Origin: Sweltsa coloradensis
Taxonomy: Eukaryota; Arthropoda; Insecta; Plecoptera; Chloroperlidae
Assembly: GCA_024449915.1 (NCBI GenBank)
Contig: JAMZAV010001721.1
Span: forward strand, 124,001 to 188,000
Length of the DNA: 64,000 nt
Direction: 5' to 3'
The notes beneath the pieces are model-generated. The model did not search any database and was not told the DNA's origin. It saw only the letters and a list, made by a program, of their open reading frames with translations. Below, piece by piece: positions 11,336 to 26,300 of this stretch; position 1 is the first letter of the stretch, and each line of letters begins with the position of its first letter. The translations under genes were made by a program, and so were the position numbers.

Positions 11336-14300
11336 CTGCAAAAATAAACAAACAATATATGAAATAAAAGGACATTGTGTTGCAAAAGACATCAGTGTGA
11401 CCGAGAGAAGGTTTTGTGACAACAATCTAGGCCAGTGGTAACCTCGGCTAGTGGTTACCTCGGCTAGTGGTTACCTCGGCTAGTGGTAACCTCGGCTAAT
11501 GGTAACCTCGGCTAGTGGTAACCTCGGCTAGTGGTAACCTCGGCTAATGGTAACCTCGGCTAGTGGTAACCTCGGCTAGTGGTAACCTCGGCTTGGTCGG
11601 ATGCATCTTGGCCGAGCGAATAGCTTTTTGCTAACTGCCAAATGTGTCTCATATTAATGCATTTTTGCTATTCGAGACGATGAGTGGTGATAGATGAGGA
11701 TAAAGTATGAACAGAATGGTGGAGGGGAAACTCAGTACCGACAGGTAGCCTACTCCTTTCGAAAAGTACCAAGGGGACTTACGGTTAAACGTCCCATCCG
11801 AAAGGACGTGTAATCTTGACAGTCATTTAGGTTCCTCCACTAACCCGGACTGCCGAGCAGACGTCGAGGAGGACGAAGCCGTTACACCAGCTCTCGAAAC
11901 TTCCATCTGTTCTAACCAGCGGTATACGTGTGTTTCAGGTCAGAGCGGTCACCCACTCTACCCATGACCACGCCCGATGCTGCTTAACTTCGGTGTTCGA
12001 GTGGGAACAGGTTAAACGTCCTCGACTTAAACCGATGGAGGAGTGAAAAGTAAATCAACCGTAACTGTTGACGTGACCTTGTATAAAATAAACTTTTAAA
12101 AACCCTGGCCAGCCTGTCGTTGGGTCAGCTCAGTACAGACTTTTACCCCATATCCCTTAGAATAGAGTGGCAAGAGGTTGTCGTGCCCAAACATCCAGTA
12201 TACTTTTAAAAAAAAAATTTAAAGTTACTACTCTGGAAATGGAATTTAAATGGTTTATTATATTTTAATAATACCGAACACACAAACATAAGATATGATA
12301 ATAAAATTTTGAACGCTGGAGTAACAAGCCCTTATGTAGTTACCTGAAATGATCAATGTTCAGCACGACTAGTGAAAGGGGTATGTTATGTTGGTCAGTG
12401 GTGACATCCACAAATAATTCATGAGTGTACTCTCTTTCCTGGGTAAGGTACAAGATTGTGAACAATATTATGTAATGTCTGTGGGGAGCACTCCCCAACC
12501 CCCCAGCTAATGCAGGTCCGAGGCGCACAGCCCGGAAAAAATTTTTCATTCTTAGTTTGATTGGAGTTTTGAACAGTCTTATAAATTATGCATAAAAAAA
12601 TTTGCTAAAATGATAATTTAAAAAAATGAACATTCTGCCCCCCACGCCCCCTTTATAGTTACGCCACTGATCTAGAGATAAGATGTATCAATCTGAGATT
12701 CCAGCCATGCACTCACGTTTCTTAGACAACATCTTCTCCAGAGCAGCAGTGGGAGCTTCAACGGACACGTAAAGCACAAAGGCAGCTGCGAACGTGATGA
12801 TTAGAACTCCATTCCCCTCAAGGAACTGAAAGAAACATGTTAGATACAGTGGCGGATCCAGGGGGCGGTGGGGGCGACCCCCCTGGTTTTTAAAGGGTTA
12901 CATGTTATTCTATACTAGGAAAACGCTAAAGTCCTGCCGCGTTGAAGGATGAGCTTTTTATAGTTTTTAGTTTGCGTGGCATATCTTTACTTTTGCAAGT
13001 GCTTTGTTTTGTTGCCTACGCATTGAAGTGATTGTTGTCAAGTTTCTATTGTTTCTTGTCAATTGGTATTATTTACCTTAAAAAACTTATATTAAAAGCT
13101 TTATTTCTATGGATTCTGGCTAACTTTTCAACTTTTTCTTTCAAAAGGTACTACATTACCATAACCTTAATGTCCATGTATAATATGAACGTTGTAGCCC
13201 CACCCGTTTGGTCAGAATTGGCCCAAATGGCACGAAAATATCGCACAAAAAATCAAAAAACTTATATTAAAAGCTTTATTTCCATAGATTTTGGCTAACT
13301 TTTTCAACTTTTTCTTTTAAAAAGCAATACATCACCATTACCTTAATGTCCATGTGAAATATGAACGTTGTAGCCCCACCCGTTTGGTCAGAATCGGCCC
13401 AAATGTCACGAAAATATCGCACTAAAAATCGAAAAAAAACGTAAAAGTACGATATTCATAAGAAATATTTCTTCGATTGTACCCAAAAACGTAGCAAGTC
13501 TAAGTTCAGAGATTTCGAAGGTCCTGTCAAATTTTCATCAAGATCGCATATGCCGTTTGCCCGGTAGAGAGCGAACAAACAGACAAAAATACAAACAAAA
13601 AAAAAACAAAAAAACAAAAAAACAAAAAAAAAAACACCCGAGCTAAATTTTTTGGGGGGTCAGTGAAATTGAAGTCTTCGCTTCACTCGCTTCGCTCGCT
13701 ACGCTCATCCAATAATGATATTAACAATCCTGCTATGTGATGATAACATACTAAACTGTTTGGTAAATCTAATTAAACATAATATTGAAATACCCTCACT
13801 AAAGCCTTTTAAAACCCTCAATAGTTTGGTCAGTGGTACACATATTTACCACCACTTTTAAAGCCGGGAAAAGCTGAAAAGCTTGTTTGTTTTGTTCTTC
13901 CGTATTTAATTCTAATGATTTGAATGATTTTTGTAATGGATCAAAAATCAAATTGTGTATAAAAAAACATAAATTTTCGGGATGACCCGGATATTTTGTT
14001 AGGCTGTAAAAGATTCAATTAGAACAAGTAAAAAAAAAATGAAAAAATGCAAAACAAATCTTATTTTTGAAAATATAATACATTTTTTCAACTTTGTTAA
14101 TTTGTAATCCAAAAACATCATTTTTATTCTTAAAATATTAAGGAAAAAATACAAAAAAAAAATCAAAGATAAAAAATTACGAATTTTAAATTGTTAAGGT
14201 ATTACACAAAATTTTGTGTCCTAGTCTCTTGCCCTACAAAGAGTTTAACATGATTTTGACAAAAATTATTTTAAAACAATTCCCTTCATGGTCAACTTAC

Positions 14301-17300
14301 CAATGATAAATCTGTGTAATGCTGAGTATTTCGTTTCGTCAGGTTAAACTGTCTGATCACAGTCCACTGTATCACGTAAAGTGAGTAACACAAGCGACTT
14401 AAAACTTGAATAAGTCGAGCTGAGAAATATCCGTTTAGCCTGGTGCCTAGAAGAAAACAGCATTCAGTTAGAGCGCTCGCAGACTGCACGTTGTAGAACA
14501 TGTTTCTCTGCGGTAATGTGCATTCACAGATATCTACTGGCTGTCGTTTCATCCCCTTTCAAAGACTTCATTCTTGGAAATAGGGGAAATATTTGTGTTA
14601 TAATTCTTTATGAAACTGGTACGTATAAAAGGCCGAGCATCCTCACAAGAACAATACTTAAAAAAATCAGACTGAAGAATGAGCAAGTTTGAGTGTTTAG
14701 TAAATCAGGCCTATTCCACATAGACTTACATCTAAAATATTTGGACATTTTTTCAAATATTTGAATTTTTTTAAGGTTCTTTACAAAGAATAAGTATATG
14801 ACACAAGAGCCATTTTAACATTTTAAAGGGGTATTTAACCTCTAAACTCCAAAAATATATTTCATTCTTTCAGCTAATAAGTAACGAATTTAGAAATTAA
14901 AAATAAAAATATTGTGTTCACCATGACACGGGAAAAAAAATGTCCAACTTGTATTTTCGAGCTAGGTTTCATCGGCAAAAATCTCCCATGAGAAATAACA
15001 TGGGGACGATCTTTATGCGCCGTGACCTTGGAGGATTTTGATCCAAAAAATACTGTTCATTATTGACATACTCTACAGCCTTTTCTGTAAATCCCTTATA
15101 TTTTGTTTTGTAATTTGGGCAAGTGGTTCGTTCAGAATATGCTGATTACCAAGAAGGGATGTGATTTTGGAATGCATATTTTTTAGTGTTTGAGAGTGTA
15201 TTTGTGCACAGTTTCAAGACACGATGTTATAAAGTGCTATATTTTAGATTGGTATGATGCTCTAGTATCTATGTGGAACAAAAATGAAGCAAGTTAAAGA
15301 CGATTTAAGAAATTGTCCAAAATGCCAATTTTCGCAAATTTCATTATCAAAAAATAAAAATAAAATTGTGTTTAATCACAGTAAAAGTACATTATTACTT
15401 GAAACGGTCATTTTAGTGAAGTATTATGCTATAGATTTTGCGATAAAAAATAATGTTTTTCCACATAATCTTTAGGGAACTGTCACGTGACGTTACAGCT
15501 AGTAGTCACGTGACTGTGAATCGTCCTGATGGACAAGCATCCTCGTTTCGCAAACTAACGACTGCAGAACGGCGCAACAAATATCACGCTCTAACTTTTA
15601 TTCTATTCATTATTTGGACAAAACACTTAAGAAGAAAAATATTTAGCAACCATATTGTTTCTTCTAATAGCGATTATATCGAATTTTTTTACGCAGCCGT
15701 TAGCTTGTTATAACAATGTACGCATTGTTGTCAAAGTTTAGTTTAGTTTTCAAGTTTTACTTTAATTGACAAAAAACTACTGGTCGGATTTCGACAAGAC
15801 TTCTTTTTAATTTTTTTCTTCTAAAAAGCCGTCCAAGCAACGAAGCACATAATAAATTCAGAGTTGTTCTAAATCGGCCTTGTTGATTCTGGCGTTGATC
15901 CGCGGGTGTTCGCACTGTCAATACCACTGATTGCTATGTTTCCTATTAAAAATTCTATCTTTGGTTGGTTATCGCTCACTCGTCGATTGCGTCGGGGCCT
16001 ACAGGGTTGGCTTGGTCTCTTTGATTTACTGCCTCCCACTGAAAATCAGTTATATAACTGAGTGGGTAGACTAAATACAATTTGTTTTTTTATTTTTATT
16101 TTTGCATCCAACTATTTAGATAAGAAAATTGTGAAATAACTTGATAGAAAAAGCACGGCTCGAAAATTTTCAGCATAGCGTGCAGTTTTTCACGGCTCAT
16201 TCGCACGTCAAAAGTGCGTGTTTTAGATGAAAACACAATTCCCAGCATATTACCCTTAGCTGTAAATTTTCGTTCAGTGCACTTTTAATCCTGTCAAATA
16301 AGATCTGATATTGACGTTTAGAGGAAAAAATTGCGATGTCGCTGAATTTTTGCAGAGACCTTCCTTAAATGATACTAATGAACATACTAAAACTCCCCTA
16401 CAATCGGACTAGAGCTTCGGCCGCCATATTGGAAAATGGCGGCCAAAAAGTGTTGACTATCGAATATCTCCATATTGGTTGGAGATAGACAAAATGTTTC
16501 AATGGCAAAAATATTCCCCATTAAATTCCCTACAAAAAGGTATCTTCTATAGTTTTGGTTTTGGTAGGGGCAAAGGTTACGTCACAAAACCGTGGTTTAT
16601 ATGTTGCTCATTGGAGTACCAGCTAATTTCCTAATTTTCACGCCCGGCATCAAACAATGCCCGGTAAATCCGTAAGAAATCGATTGAAATACAAAAGGAC
16701 TTTTGAACGGGGTTCATGAAAGCTTCCATTAGTATTTTAAAAATCAGGTCGGCAAAATCAGATTTTGTATTTACCCGGAATTTGGGTTTTTCCATTGTTG
16801 GCATTTCCTAAAAGATGCCATATTTGACTGTCTATTATTAAGCACTAAATAGCATTGGAGGAAAAATTCTTTCTACGCACATTGAAACGACTTAAATAAT
16901 GATCCAATTACAACTAAAGTTTAAATCCAATATGGCTGCTTATTCCAAATATTCACAATATGAATACTGTTTTCGTGCTATTTTTACACTCTTTTTGTTA
17001 CATAATTCACTTTGATGTTGTGGATATTAGGAATTAGCAGCCATATTGGATTTAAACTTTGGTTGTAATCAGATCATTATTTAAGTCATTTCAGTGTGCA
17101 TAGAAAGAATTTTTCCTCCAAAGCTATTTAGTGCTTAATAATGGACAGTCAAATACGGCTTTTTTGAGGAAATGCCAACAATGGAAAAACCCAAATTCCG
17201 GGTAAATGCAAAATCCGATTTTGCCGACCTGATTTTTAAAATACTAATGGAAGCTTTCATGAACCCCGTACAAAAGTCCTTTTGTATTTCAATCGATTTC

Positions 17301-20300
17301 TTATGGATTTACCGGGCATTGTTTGATGCTGGGCGTGAAAATTAGGAAATTAGTTGGTACTTCAATGAGCAACATATAAACCACGGTTTTGTGACGTAAC
17401 CTTTGCCCCTACCAAAACTATAGAAGATACCTTTTTGTAGGGAATTAAATGGGGAATATTTTTGCCATTGAAACATTTTGTCCATCTCCAACCAATATGG
17501 AGATATTCGATAATCAACACTTTTTGGCCGCCATTTTCCAATATGGCGGCCGAAGCTCCAGTCCGATTGTAGGGGAGTTTTAGTATGTTCATAAGTATCA
17601 TTTAAGGAAGGTCTCTGCAAAAATTCAGCGACATCGCAATTTTTTCCTTCAAAAATTCTTATTTGACAGGATTATTTCTATCTAGAAAGTTATTTATTTC
17701 TTGTCTTAACAGTCCGATGCATATTTTGAAAGAGGTCTTGTCGAAATCCGATCACTAGGTGGTCTGTCAAGTATTGAAGTTGTTTTATTTAATGTCATAA
17801 AAAAAAGTTTAAGCCTTAAATTTTATTTCAATACGTTCATTGATATAACACGTTAACGGCTGTCTAAAAATTCACAATCATTTCTATTAGAAGTAATAAT
17901 ATGTTTGCTAAATATTATTCCGTTTAAGTTTTTTCCCAATAATGAATAGAATAAAAGTTATAGCGTGGTAAGTGTCGCGCCGTTCGGCTGGCGTCAACTT
18001 GCGCAACGAGGGTTGCTTGTCCATCAGTTGACCCGGCATGCTCCTGGATGCGTGACGTAGTTGTTAGTACCCTATAGCATAATACTAAACTAAAATTACC
18101 GTTTAAAAAATTAAATCTTGTAACTGTGACTTTATACGAACTTTTCAATTTGTTTGAACCAGAAATTTGTGAAAATTGGCGTTTTGAAAAATTTCTTACA
18201 TCGAGTTAAACCTGCTTCTTTTATGTATCACAAATATACTAGTAGAGCATCATTTCAATCTTAAATAGCCCTCTATATCATCGTGTCTTGAAACTGTGCA
18301 CAAATATAATTACTCTCAAACACGCAAATATATGCATTCCAAAATCACATCCCTTTTTCGTAATCAGCAGATTTTGACCGAACCACTTGCCAAAATAAAA
18401 AAAAACTAAGTAAGAGAATTTACAGTAAAGGCTACCAAGTACGTCAATAATGGCCAATATGTTTTGGAATAAAATCCTCCAAGGTCACGGGCCATAAAGT
18501 TCGTCCCCATGTTATTTCTTATGGGAGATTTTTACCGATGGACCTATAGCTTGAAAAATAGCAAGTTTGAAATTTTTTTCCGGTTATGGTGGACCCAATT
18601 ATTTTTCTGTTAAATTTCTTAGTTCATTACTAGTTGAATGAGCGAAGCGAAGACATAAATTTTCACTGACCAAAAAAAAAAAAAAAAAAAATAGCTCGTG
18701 TGTTTTTTTTTTTCTGTTTTTTTTCGCGCTCTACCGGGCAAACGGCAAATGCGATCTTGATGAAAATTGAAGGGGAGCATCAAAATCTCTAAACTTAGAC
18801 CTGCCACGTTTTAGGGTACAATCGATCAAATATTTCTCATGTTAATCGTATTAACGATTTTTTTCGATTGTTAATCAGATATTTACGTGATATTTGGCAA
18901 ACTGCAACTCCGATTTTAATGAAACTTTATAGGAACGTTTAAATTCACTGACATTATATATATTACGATTTGAGAGACATTTAAAAAAATATTTCTCATA
19001 GAAATCGTATATTAACGATTTTCCCCCGATTTTTAATACGATATTTTCGTAGGCCGATTCTGACGTAATCACTGGACAGATCTTTTTTAAAAAGCTTATC
19101 CAACAACGCGACTAGAACAGCGTTCGCGGAACGGCCTATTAGCCTGAATGAAATATATTTTTTTATATTAGCGGATGAATACCCCTTTAAGATCGCGATC
19201 AGTCGGCCACCTCATGTGTAATCTCGACGGCTGTTCGTGTGTTTGTTTTGATATTGATACCATTAAACGACAGAGAAAGTTACATTCCAGAATGACGAAT
19301 GGAATGAGATGAGAATGAGAATGAGAATGAGAATGAGAATGAGAATAAGAATGAGAATGAGAGAATGAGAATGAGAATGAGAATAAGAATGAGAATATAG
19401 TTCAGACACGTCCTTAAAGTCTATACCCAGTTACCCACTCTGTCACAAAACTGATTTTCAGTGGTAGAAATAAATTATAAACCCGACTCACTTAACCAAC
19501 CTTATAGGATCTGACACCATCAACGATCAGACAATGATTAACTAGAGTATTTGTAATTGGTGTATTAAGTATGAAACACCGATCAATCATGCTGGACACG
19601 ATTTCACTCGCAGACAATTCGGAACAACTTAAGAATGTATTATGAGCCTTTCTGCTAGAACGACTTCAAAATCACCCTTTATACATTCCTAGTCCAAAAA
19701 CTGATGGATTTTTTGGATTGGATATTGCTTTAACGTCTCATATTTATGCAACTTGGCTAACCTGGACGAAGGGAGGGAAGTAATGGATGACGCGGGGGGA
19801 CAAGGGGTCAACTCAACAGGCCTGTGCTGGTCAGAACCAGTTACAAGCGTATGAGGAGGGCAGGGGTTCCTTCACGTCGTGGTTGTCTCTTTCTGTGTCG
19901 TCATCCGTCCATGTTGTCATTGCCGTCGCTGTCGGAGAGTTAGTCAAAGGGAAGGGGAAAGTTCCCCGACGACGACCCAGAGCTCGCCATTAGTTTGAGA
20001 GAGAAGAACTCCCCTAATCACGGGCCAAACCGCGAGAAGGTTTCGAGTTGGAATTTGATGGCCCAAGAACTGATGGACATCGGCCGAAGTCCATATCAAG
20101 AGATTACCTTGTTCTTTAAGCGGGATTCGAACCCTGGAACTTTTGCATTGTATCAGAGCCTATAACTACAACCGATTGGTCAAACGATAGCTTACAAATG
20201 TTCCAGGTACACATCTGTGTTATACGTAGAAGCATGGTTTGCTCGAGTTTGTCCAACAGTAATATATGTAATAAGTGAAATCCCCCACAAACACAAATTT

Positions 20301-23300
20301 GTAAAAAAAAAAGGCAGCACTCAAAATCATAAAAAATTGCTTGGCCATTGAATTTGGTTCATTACGAAAACTTTAAAAAGTCATTGGCCAAGCATTATTT
20401 TTATGATTTTGTCAGTAAAATTTTACTTGGTTACCACGTAAAAATGGTTGGCTTGGCGCTCGTCAACAGGCGGAATGTTGACATTTTTCAATGCGAAACT
20501 AGGAGGAAAGAATAAAAAGCTTGGCTCAACTTCTATATCTCACAGCATTCACAGCCGAAGACTTTTGAAGGAGAGCTTGGCTGCATTTTTTTTTTTTTTT
20601 TTTTACACATATTTGTATTTGTGGGGGATATTACATCTTTTTGCTGTATGTTTTCTTTCAAAGCGTGTAATATTTTAAGCGATATTCTAAGAAAGCGTCG
20701 AAATTCAGCGAGAAGCGAGTTCATTTTTGAAATTTTTGGAACTGAGGTCCCCCCAAATTAGCCAGTTGTGTTTTGGACGCTAGATATTTATAATGGTTAA
20801 TATCATGTTTAATTTCAAGTTTGTACAAATGACCACGTCTTAGTTATTCGGTGTTATGATTATCATCCAAAATTTTTAATTCCTCCGGTCCCTAATACCC
20901 GAATTTGGTTTTGAAAGCAAACGATACTGCGTCTGAGGTACATCTAAGTGTGGTCCAAGTTTAATAGTTCTAAGCTTTACCGTTTTCTCTGTAGGTTCTT
21001 ATATCTCCGCGAAGAATTAGTTAGCTAGCCCCCTAGCCGGAAGGATTTAAACGATGTTGAGGCCCTTTTTTTTTAAACAGAACGGGTTATTGGATCAGGT
21101 TGATTTTTTATTGGTAGGTCATAACCACATATCAGGTCATATACCGAGTTTCAAGATCGTGAATCTTTCGGGGCGGCGTGTGCAGATAGCTGAAAACCCC
21201 CCAACTCGGGTAGCTGTGTACATGGCTGCGAGTTCGTCATCGCCTAAGCAGTCGCGTGCGCTTGGCTGCGGGTGAACGACCGTTGCCCTAGATAAATTAC
21301 GTTTGGTGCGAAAACTGCTGTTAGTGTTCTGGACATAAATGCCCCTCCTGTGGGGGTTCTCGAAATCTGTGTCCAAGTTCATTTTATTATAAAGCAGTAA
21401 CAATAAACACTTAAGGCCCGTAAAAAAACATTACAGATAATAAATAAGTACTAGGAGAGTAGGAAGGGGGTGGGGATGGTTTGAATACCCCTCCTTCCAC
21501 ATTTCTGAATGTTAAATATTGGCATAAACTAAAATACTTGAAGAAGTCATTATTAATCCTGTCAAATAAGATCGTATATTAACGTTTGGAGGAAAAAAAT
21601 GCGATGTTGCTGAATTTTTGCAGAGACCTTCCTTATATAATACTTATCAACATACTAAAACTCCCCTACAATCGGACTGGGAGCTTCGGTCGCCATATTG
21701 GAAAATGGCAGCCAAAGGTGTTTGTTATCGAATATCTCCAAATTGGTTTGAGATAGACAAAATATCTCAATGGCAAAAATATTCTCTATTTAATTCCCTA
21801 CAAAACCGGTGTCTTCTATAGTTTGTTAGGGGCAAAGGTTACGTCACAAAATCGTGGTTTATGTGTGTTGCTCATTGGAGTACCAGCTTATTTCCAAATT
21901 TGCACGGCCAGCATCAAACAATGCCCGGTAAAACCGCAATAAATCGATTTAAATACAAAAGGACTTTTGTACGGGGTTCGTGAAAGCTTTCATTAGTATT
22001 TAAAAAAATCAGGTGTGCGAAATCGAATTTTGCATTTACCCGAAATTTGGGTTTTTCCATTGTTGGCATTTCCTCAAAAATGCCATTTTTGACCGTCCAT
22101 TATTAAGCACTAAAAAGCATTGGAGGAAAAATTCTTCCTACGCACATCGAAATGACTCAAATAATGATCCGATTACAACCAAAGTTTAAATCCAATATGG
22201 CTGCTAATTCCTAATATCCACAACATCAAAGTGAATTGTGTAACGAAAAGAGTGTAAAAACAGCACGAAAACAGTATTCATATTGTGAATATTAGGAATT
22301 AGCAGTCATATTGGATTTAAACTTTGGTTGTAATCGGATCATTATTCAAGTCATTTCAATGTGCGTAGAAAGAATTTTTCCCCCAATGCTATTTAGTGCT
22401 TAATAATGGACAGTCAAAAAGGGCATTTTTGAGGAAATGCCAACAATGGTAAAACCCAAATTCCGGGTAAATGCAAAATTCGATTTTGCAGACCGGATTT
22501 TTTAAAATACTAATGGAAGCTTTCATCAACCCCGCACAAAAGTCCTTTTGTATTTAAATCGATTTATTACGGATTTACCGGGCATTGTTTGATGCTGGGC
22601 GTAAAAATTTGGAAATAAGCTAGGTATTCCAATGAGCAACATATAAACCACGATTTTGTGACGTAACCTTTGCCCCTACCAAAACTATAGAAGACACCTG
22701 TTTTGTAGGGAATTAAATGGGGAATATTTTTGCCATTGAAATATTTTGTCTATCTCAAACAAATTTGGAGATATTCGATAACAAACACTTTTTGGCCGCC
22801 ATTTTCCAATATGGCGGCCGAAGCTCTAGTCTGATTGTAGGGGAGTTTTAGTATGTTGATAAGTATCCTTTAAGGAAGGTCTCTGCAAAAATTCAGCGAC
22901 ATCGCAATTTTTTTTCCTCAAAATTTCTTATTTGACAGGATTATTATCCCTAGGGTTTGTAAATTTCTAGAATGTGCTGTCTTGTGTTATAATTAATCAA
23001 GATTCAACGTTAATCTAACTTGCTTTTATTAAATAAGGGATACAAACAATTATAATAAGGTTTAACAAAAGTTAAAGTGTCGGATGCTACGAGATTATAA
23101 AGAATAAAGATTGAATTACGTTTCGTTATTGATGTCACGCCATTGTTCACTACAACTCCTAGCCCTGATATACATACTTCCGCTTCTTCGTCATCCAGTA
23201 GTCCTTGGAACTGCATCTACTTACTTGAGCGGGAAGAATATGAAATACAAAAATTGCTGACATAATGCGATATTGCTAACACTTGTAACTTGTGAGAAGC

Positions 23301-26300
23301 AATCATACGCAAAACTTAATTTCCACATTCCCCCTACCCCCACCCCAATTCGAAAATACAAATGATGCTTTGTTAACTTACTGTTTGGTCCTCGCGCACA
23401 GGATAGTATTATTAACGAGCATCCGAGCGCAAACATCGGCCTCATAAGACAGATATAGAGTGAAGCTGTCATCCTGTTGTAGACGTGGTCAGGTCTAACG
23501 AGTAACGGCGCGGGGTACATGGCAGCCGCCATTATGAGGGAGCCCAGCAGCCAGCCAGCACGTAGCCAGGTGTAGGTGCGACCTCTGGTAGCATGCAGGA
23601 GGTAGCCTAGAGCTAACTCCATCCGCCATGAGTGAACGAGTTGTGGGTGTCAGTAGTGGTGCTGTCACAGTAACACACAGTGAAAGAGGTACATGATAGG
23701 GGAGCCCGCAGCCAGCCAGCACGTGCAGGTGTAGGTGCGGACCTCTGGTAAGCAATGCAGGAGGCATCCTAGATGCTACTCCCATCAGCCCATGGAGTGA
23801 ACTACGAGTGGTGGTGGTGATGTAGGTTGCTGTCACAGTAAAAACACACAGTGAGGGGGTACTGATGAGGGAGCCCAGCAGCCAGCCCAGCAAGTAGCCA
23901 GGTGTAGGTGCGACCTCTGGTAGCAAGCCAGGAGGCAGCTATAGCTAACTCCCATTCAGCCATGGAGTGAACCGAGTGTGGGTGTCAGTGTAGGGCTGTC
24001 ACAGTAAACACACAGTGAGGAGGGTAACATGTGAGGGGACCCAGCAGCCTCGAGCCAGCACGTAGCCAGTGTGTGTGCGACCATCTGCTAGCATGCAGGA
24101 GGTAGCCTAGAGCTACTTCCCATCAGCCATGGAGTGACCGATGTGTGGGGTGGTGGACGTAGTGCTGTCACAGTAAACACACAGTGAGGAGGGTACATGG
24201 TGAGGGAGCCCAGCAGCCAGCCAAGCACGTCGCAGGTCTAGTTGCGCCCTCTGGGAAGCTGCAGGAGGTCAGCCTAGACTACTCCCATCATCCAGGGAGT
24301 GAACCGAGTGGTGGGTGTCATGTAGGTGCTGTCACAGTAAACACACAGTGAGGAGGTACATGCTGAGGGAGCCCACCCACCAGCCAGCACGTAGCCATGT
24401 GTAGGTTGCGACCTCGGGTAGCTGATGCAGGATGCAGCCTGAGCAAACTCCCATCACCATGGGAGTGAACCGGTGGGGGTGGTGATGTAGGTGCTGTCAC
24501 AGTTAACACACAGTGAGGGGGTATATGGTGAGGGAGCCCAGCAGCACAGCCAGGCACGTAGCCAGGTGTAGGTGCGACCTCTGGTAGCATGCGGGAGACT
24601 GCCTAGAGCTACTCCCCTCAGCCGTGGAGTGACCGAGTGTGGGTTGTCATGTAGGTGCTGTTCACAGTAGACACACAGTGAGGAGGGTACAATGACTGAG
24701 GGAGCCAGCAGCCAGCAGCACGTTAGCCAGGTGTAGGTGCGACCTCTGGAGCATGCAGGAGGCAGCCTAGAGCTACTCCATCAGCCCATGGAGTGAACGA
24801 GTGTGGGTGGTCATGTAGTGCTGTCACGTATCACACAGTGAGGAGGGTACATGATTGAGGAAGCCCCAGCAGCCACCAGACGTAGCCAGGTGGAGGTTCT
24901 ACCTCTGGTAAGCATCAGGAGGCAGCCTAGAGCTACCTCCCATCAGCCATTGAGTGACGAGTGTGGGTGTGATTGTAGTGCTGTCACAGTAAACACACAG
25001 TGAGGAGGGTACATGGTGAGAGCCAAGAGCCATCCCAGCCGTAGCCAGGTGTAGGTGCCGACCTCTGTCGCATGCAGGAGGTGCCTAGAGCTACTCCCAC
25101 ATCAGCCATGGAGTGACCGAGTGTGGGTGGTCATGTAGGTGCTGGTCACAGTAAACAACACAGTGAGGATGGGTAACATGATGAGGATCCCAGCAGCCGC
25201 CAGCACGTAGCCAGTGTGTAGGTCGACCATCTGGTACATGCAGATGAGCCCTAGAGCTACTCCCATCAGCCATAGAGTGAACCGAGTGTGGGGGGTGATG
25301 TAGGTGCTGTCACAGTAAACACACCAGTGAGGAGGGTAAGCATGATGAGTCGACAGCAGCCAGCGCCCGTAGCCATGTGTAAGGTGCACCTCTGGGCAGC
25401 ATGCAGGGTAGCCTAGAGCTACTCCCCCTCAGCCATGAGTGAACCGAGTGTGGGTGGTGATGTAGGTGCTGTCCACAGTAAACACTCAGTGAGGAGGGTA
25501 CATGATGAGAGAGCCCAGCAGCCAGCCAGCACGTAGCCAGGTGTAGGTGCGACCTCTGGTAGCATGCAGGGGTAGCCTAGAGCTCTTCCCAATCAGCCAT
25601 GAGAGTGAACCGAGAGTGGGTGGTGATGTAGGTGCTGCCACAGTTTAACACATCAGTGGAGGAGGGTGCTGGGGAGGGAGCCCAGCAGCCAGCCAGCACG
25701 TAGACCAGGTTGTGGGTCGACCTCCTGGTAGCATGCAGGAGTAAGCCTATGTGCTACTCCCATCAGTCCCATGGAGTAAACCGAGTGTGGTGTGATGTAG
25801 GTGCCTGTCACAGTAAACACACAGTGAGGGAGGGTACATGATGAGGGAGGCCAGCAGCCAGCCAGCACGTAGCCAGGTGTAAGGTAGCGACCTCTTAGAC
25901 TGCAGAGGTAGCCTAGAGGCTACTCCCATCAGCCTGGAGTGAACCGAGTGTGGGTGGTCCATTGGTAGGTGCTGTCACAGTGAAACACACATGGGAGGGT
26001 ACATGATGAGGGCGCCCAGCACCAGCCAGCTTGTAGCCAGGTGTAGGTGGCGACCCTCTGGTAGCATGCAGGAGGTAAGCCTAGAGCTACTCCCATCAGC
26101 CATGGAGTGAACCGAAGTGTGGGTGGTCATGTAGGGGGGGTGCTGTCACAGTTAAACCACACAGTTGAGGAGGGTTACATGATGAGGGACCCGAGCAGCC
26201 ACCAGCACTAGCCCAGGTGTAAGGTGCCTGACCTCTGTAGCATTCAGGCGGAGGCAGCCTTAGAGCTACTCCCATCAGCCATGGCGTGAACCGAGTGTGG

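Noticed and set aside
11940..12020. Functional 5S rRNA gene
   Set aside because: Only the internal promoter part matches, the ends are replaced by SINE body, and several substitutions break helices.
16288..17672. Flip of the central spacer by recombination between arms, comparing the two palindromes
   Set aside because: Because the arms are symmetrical, insertion in opposite orientation explains the inverted centre equally well.
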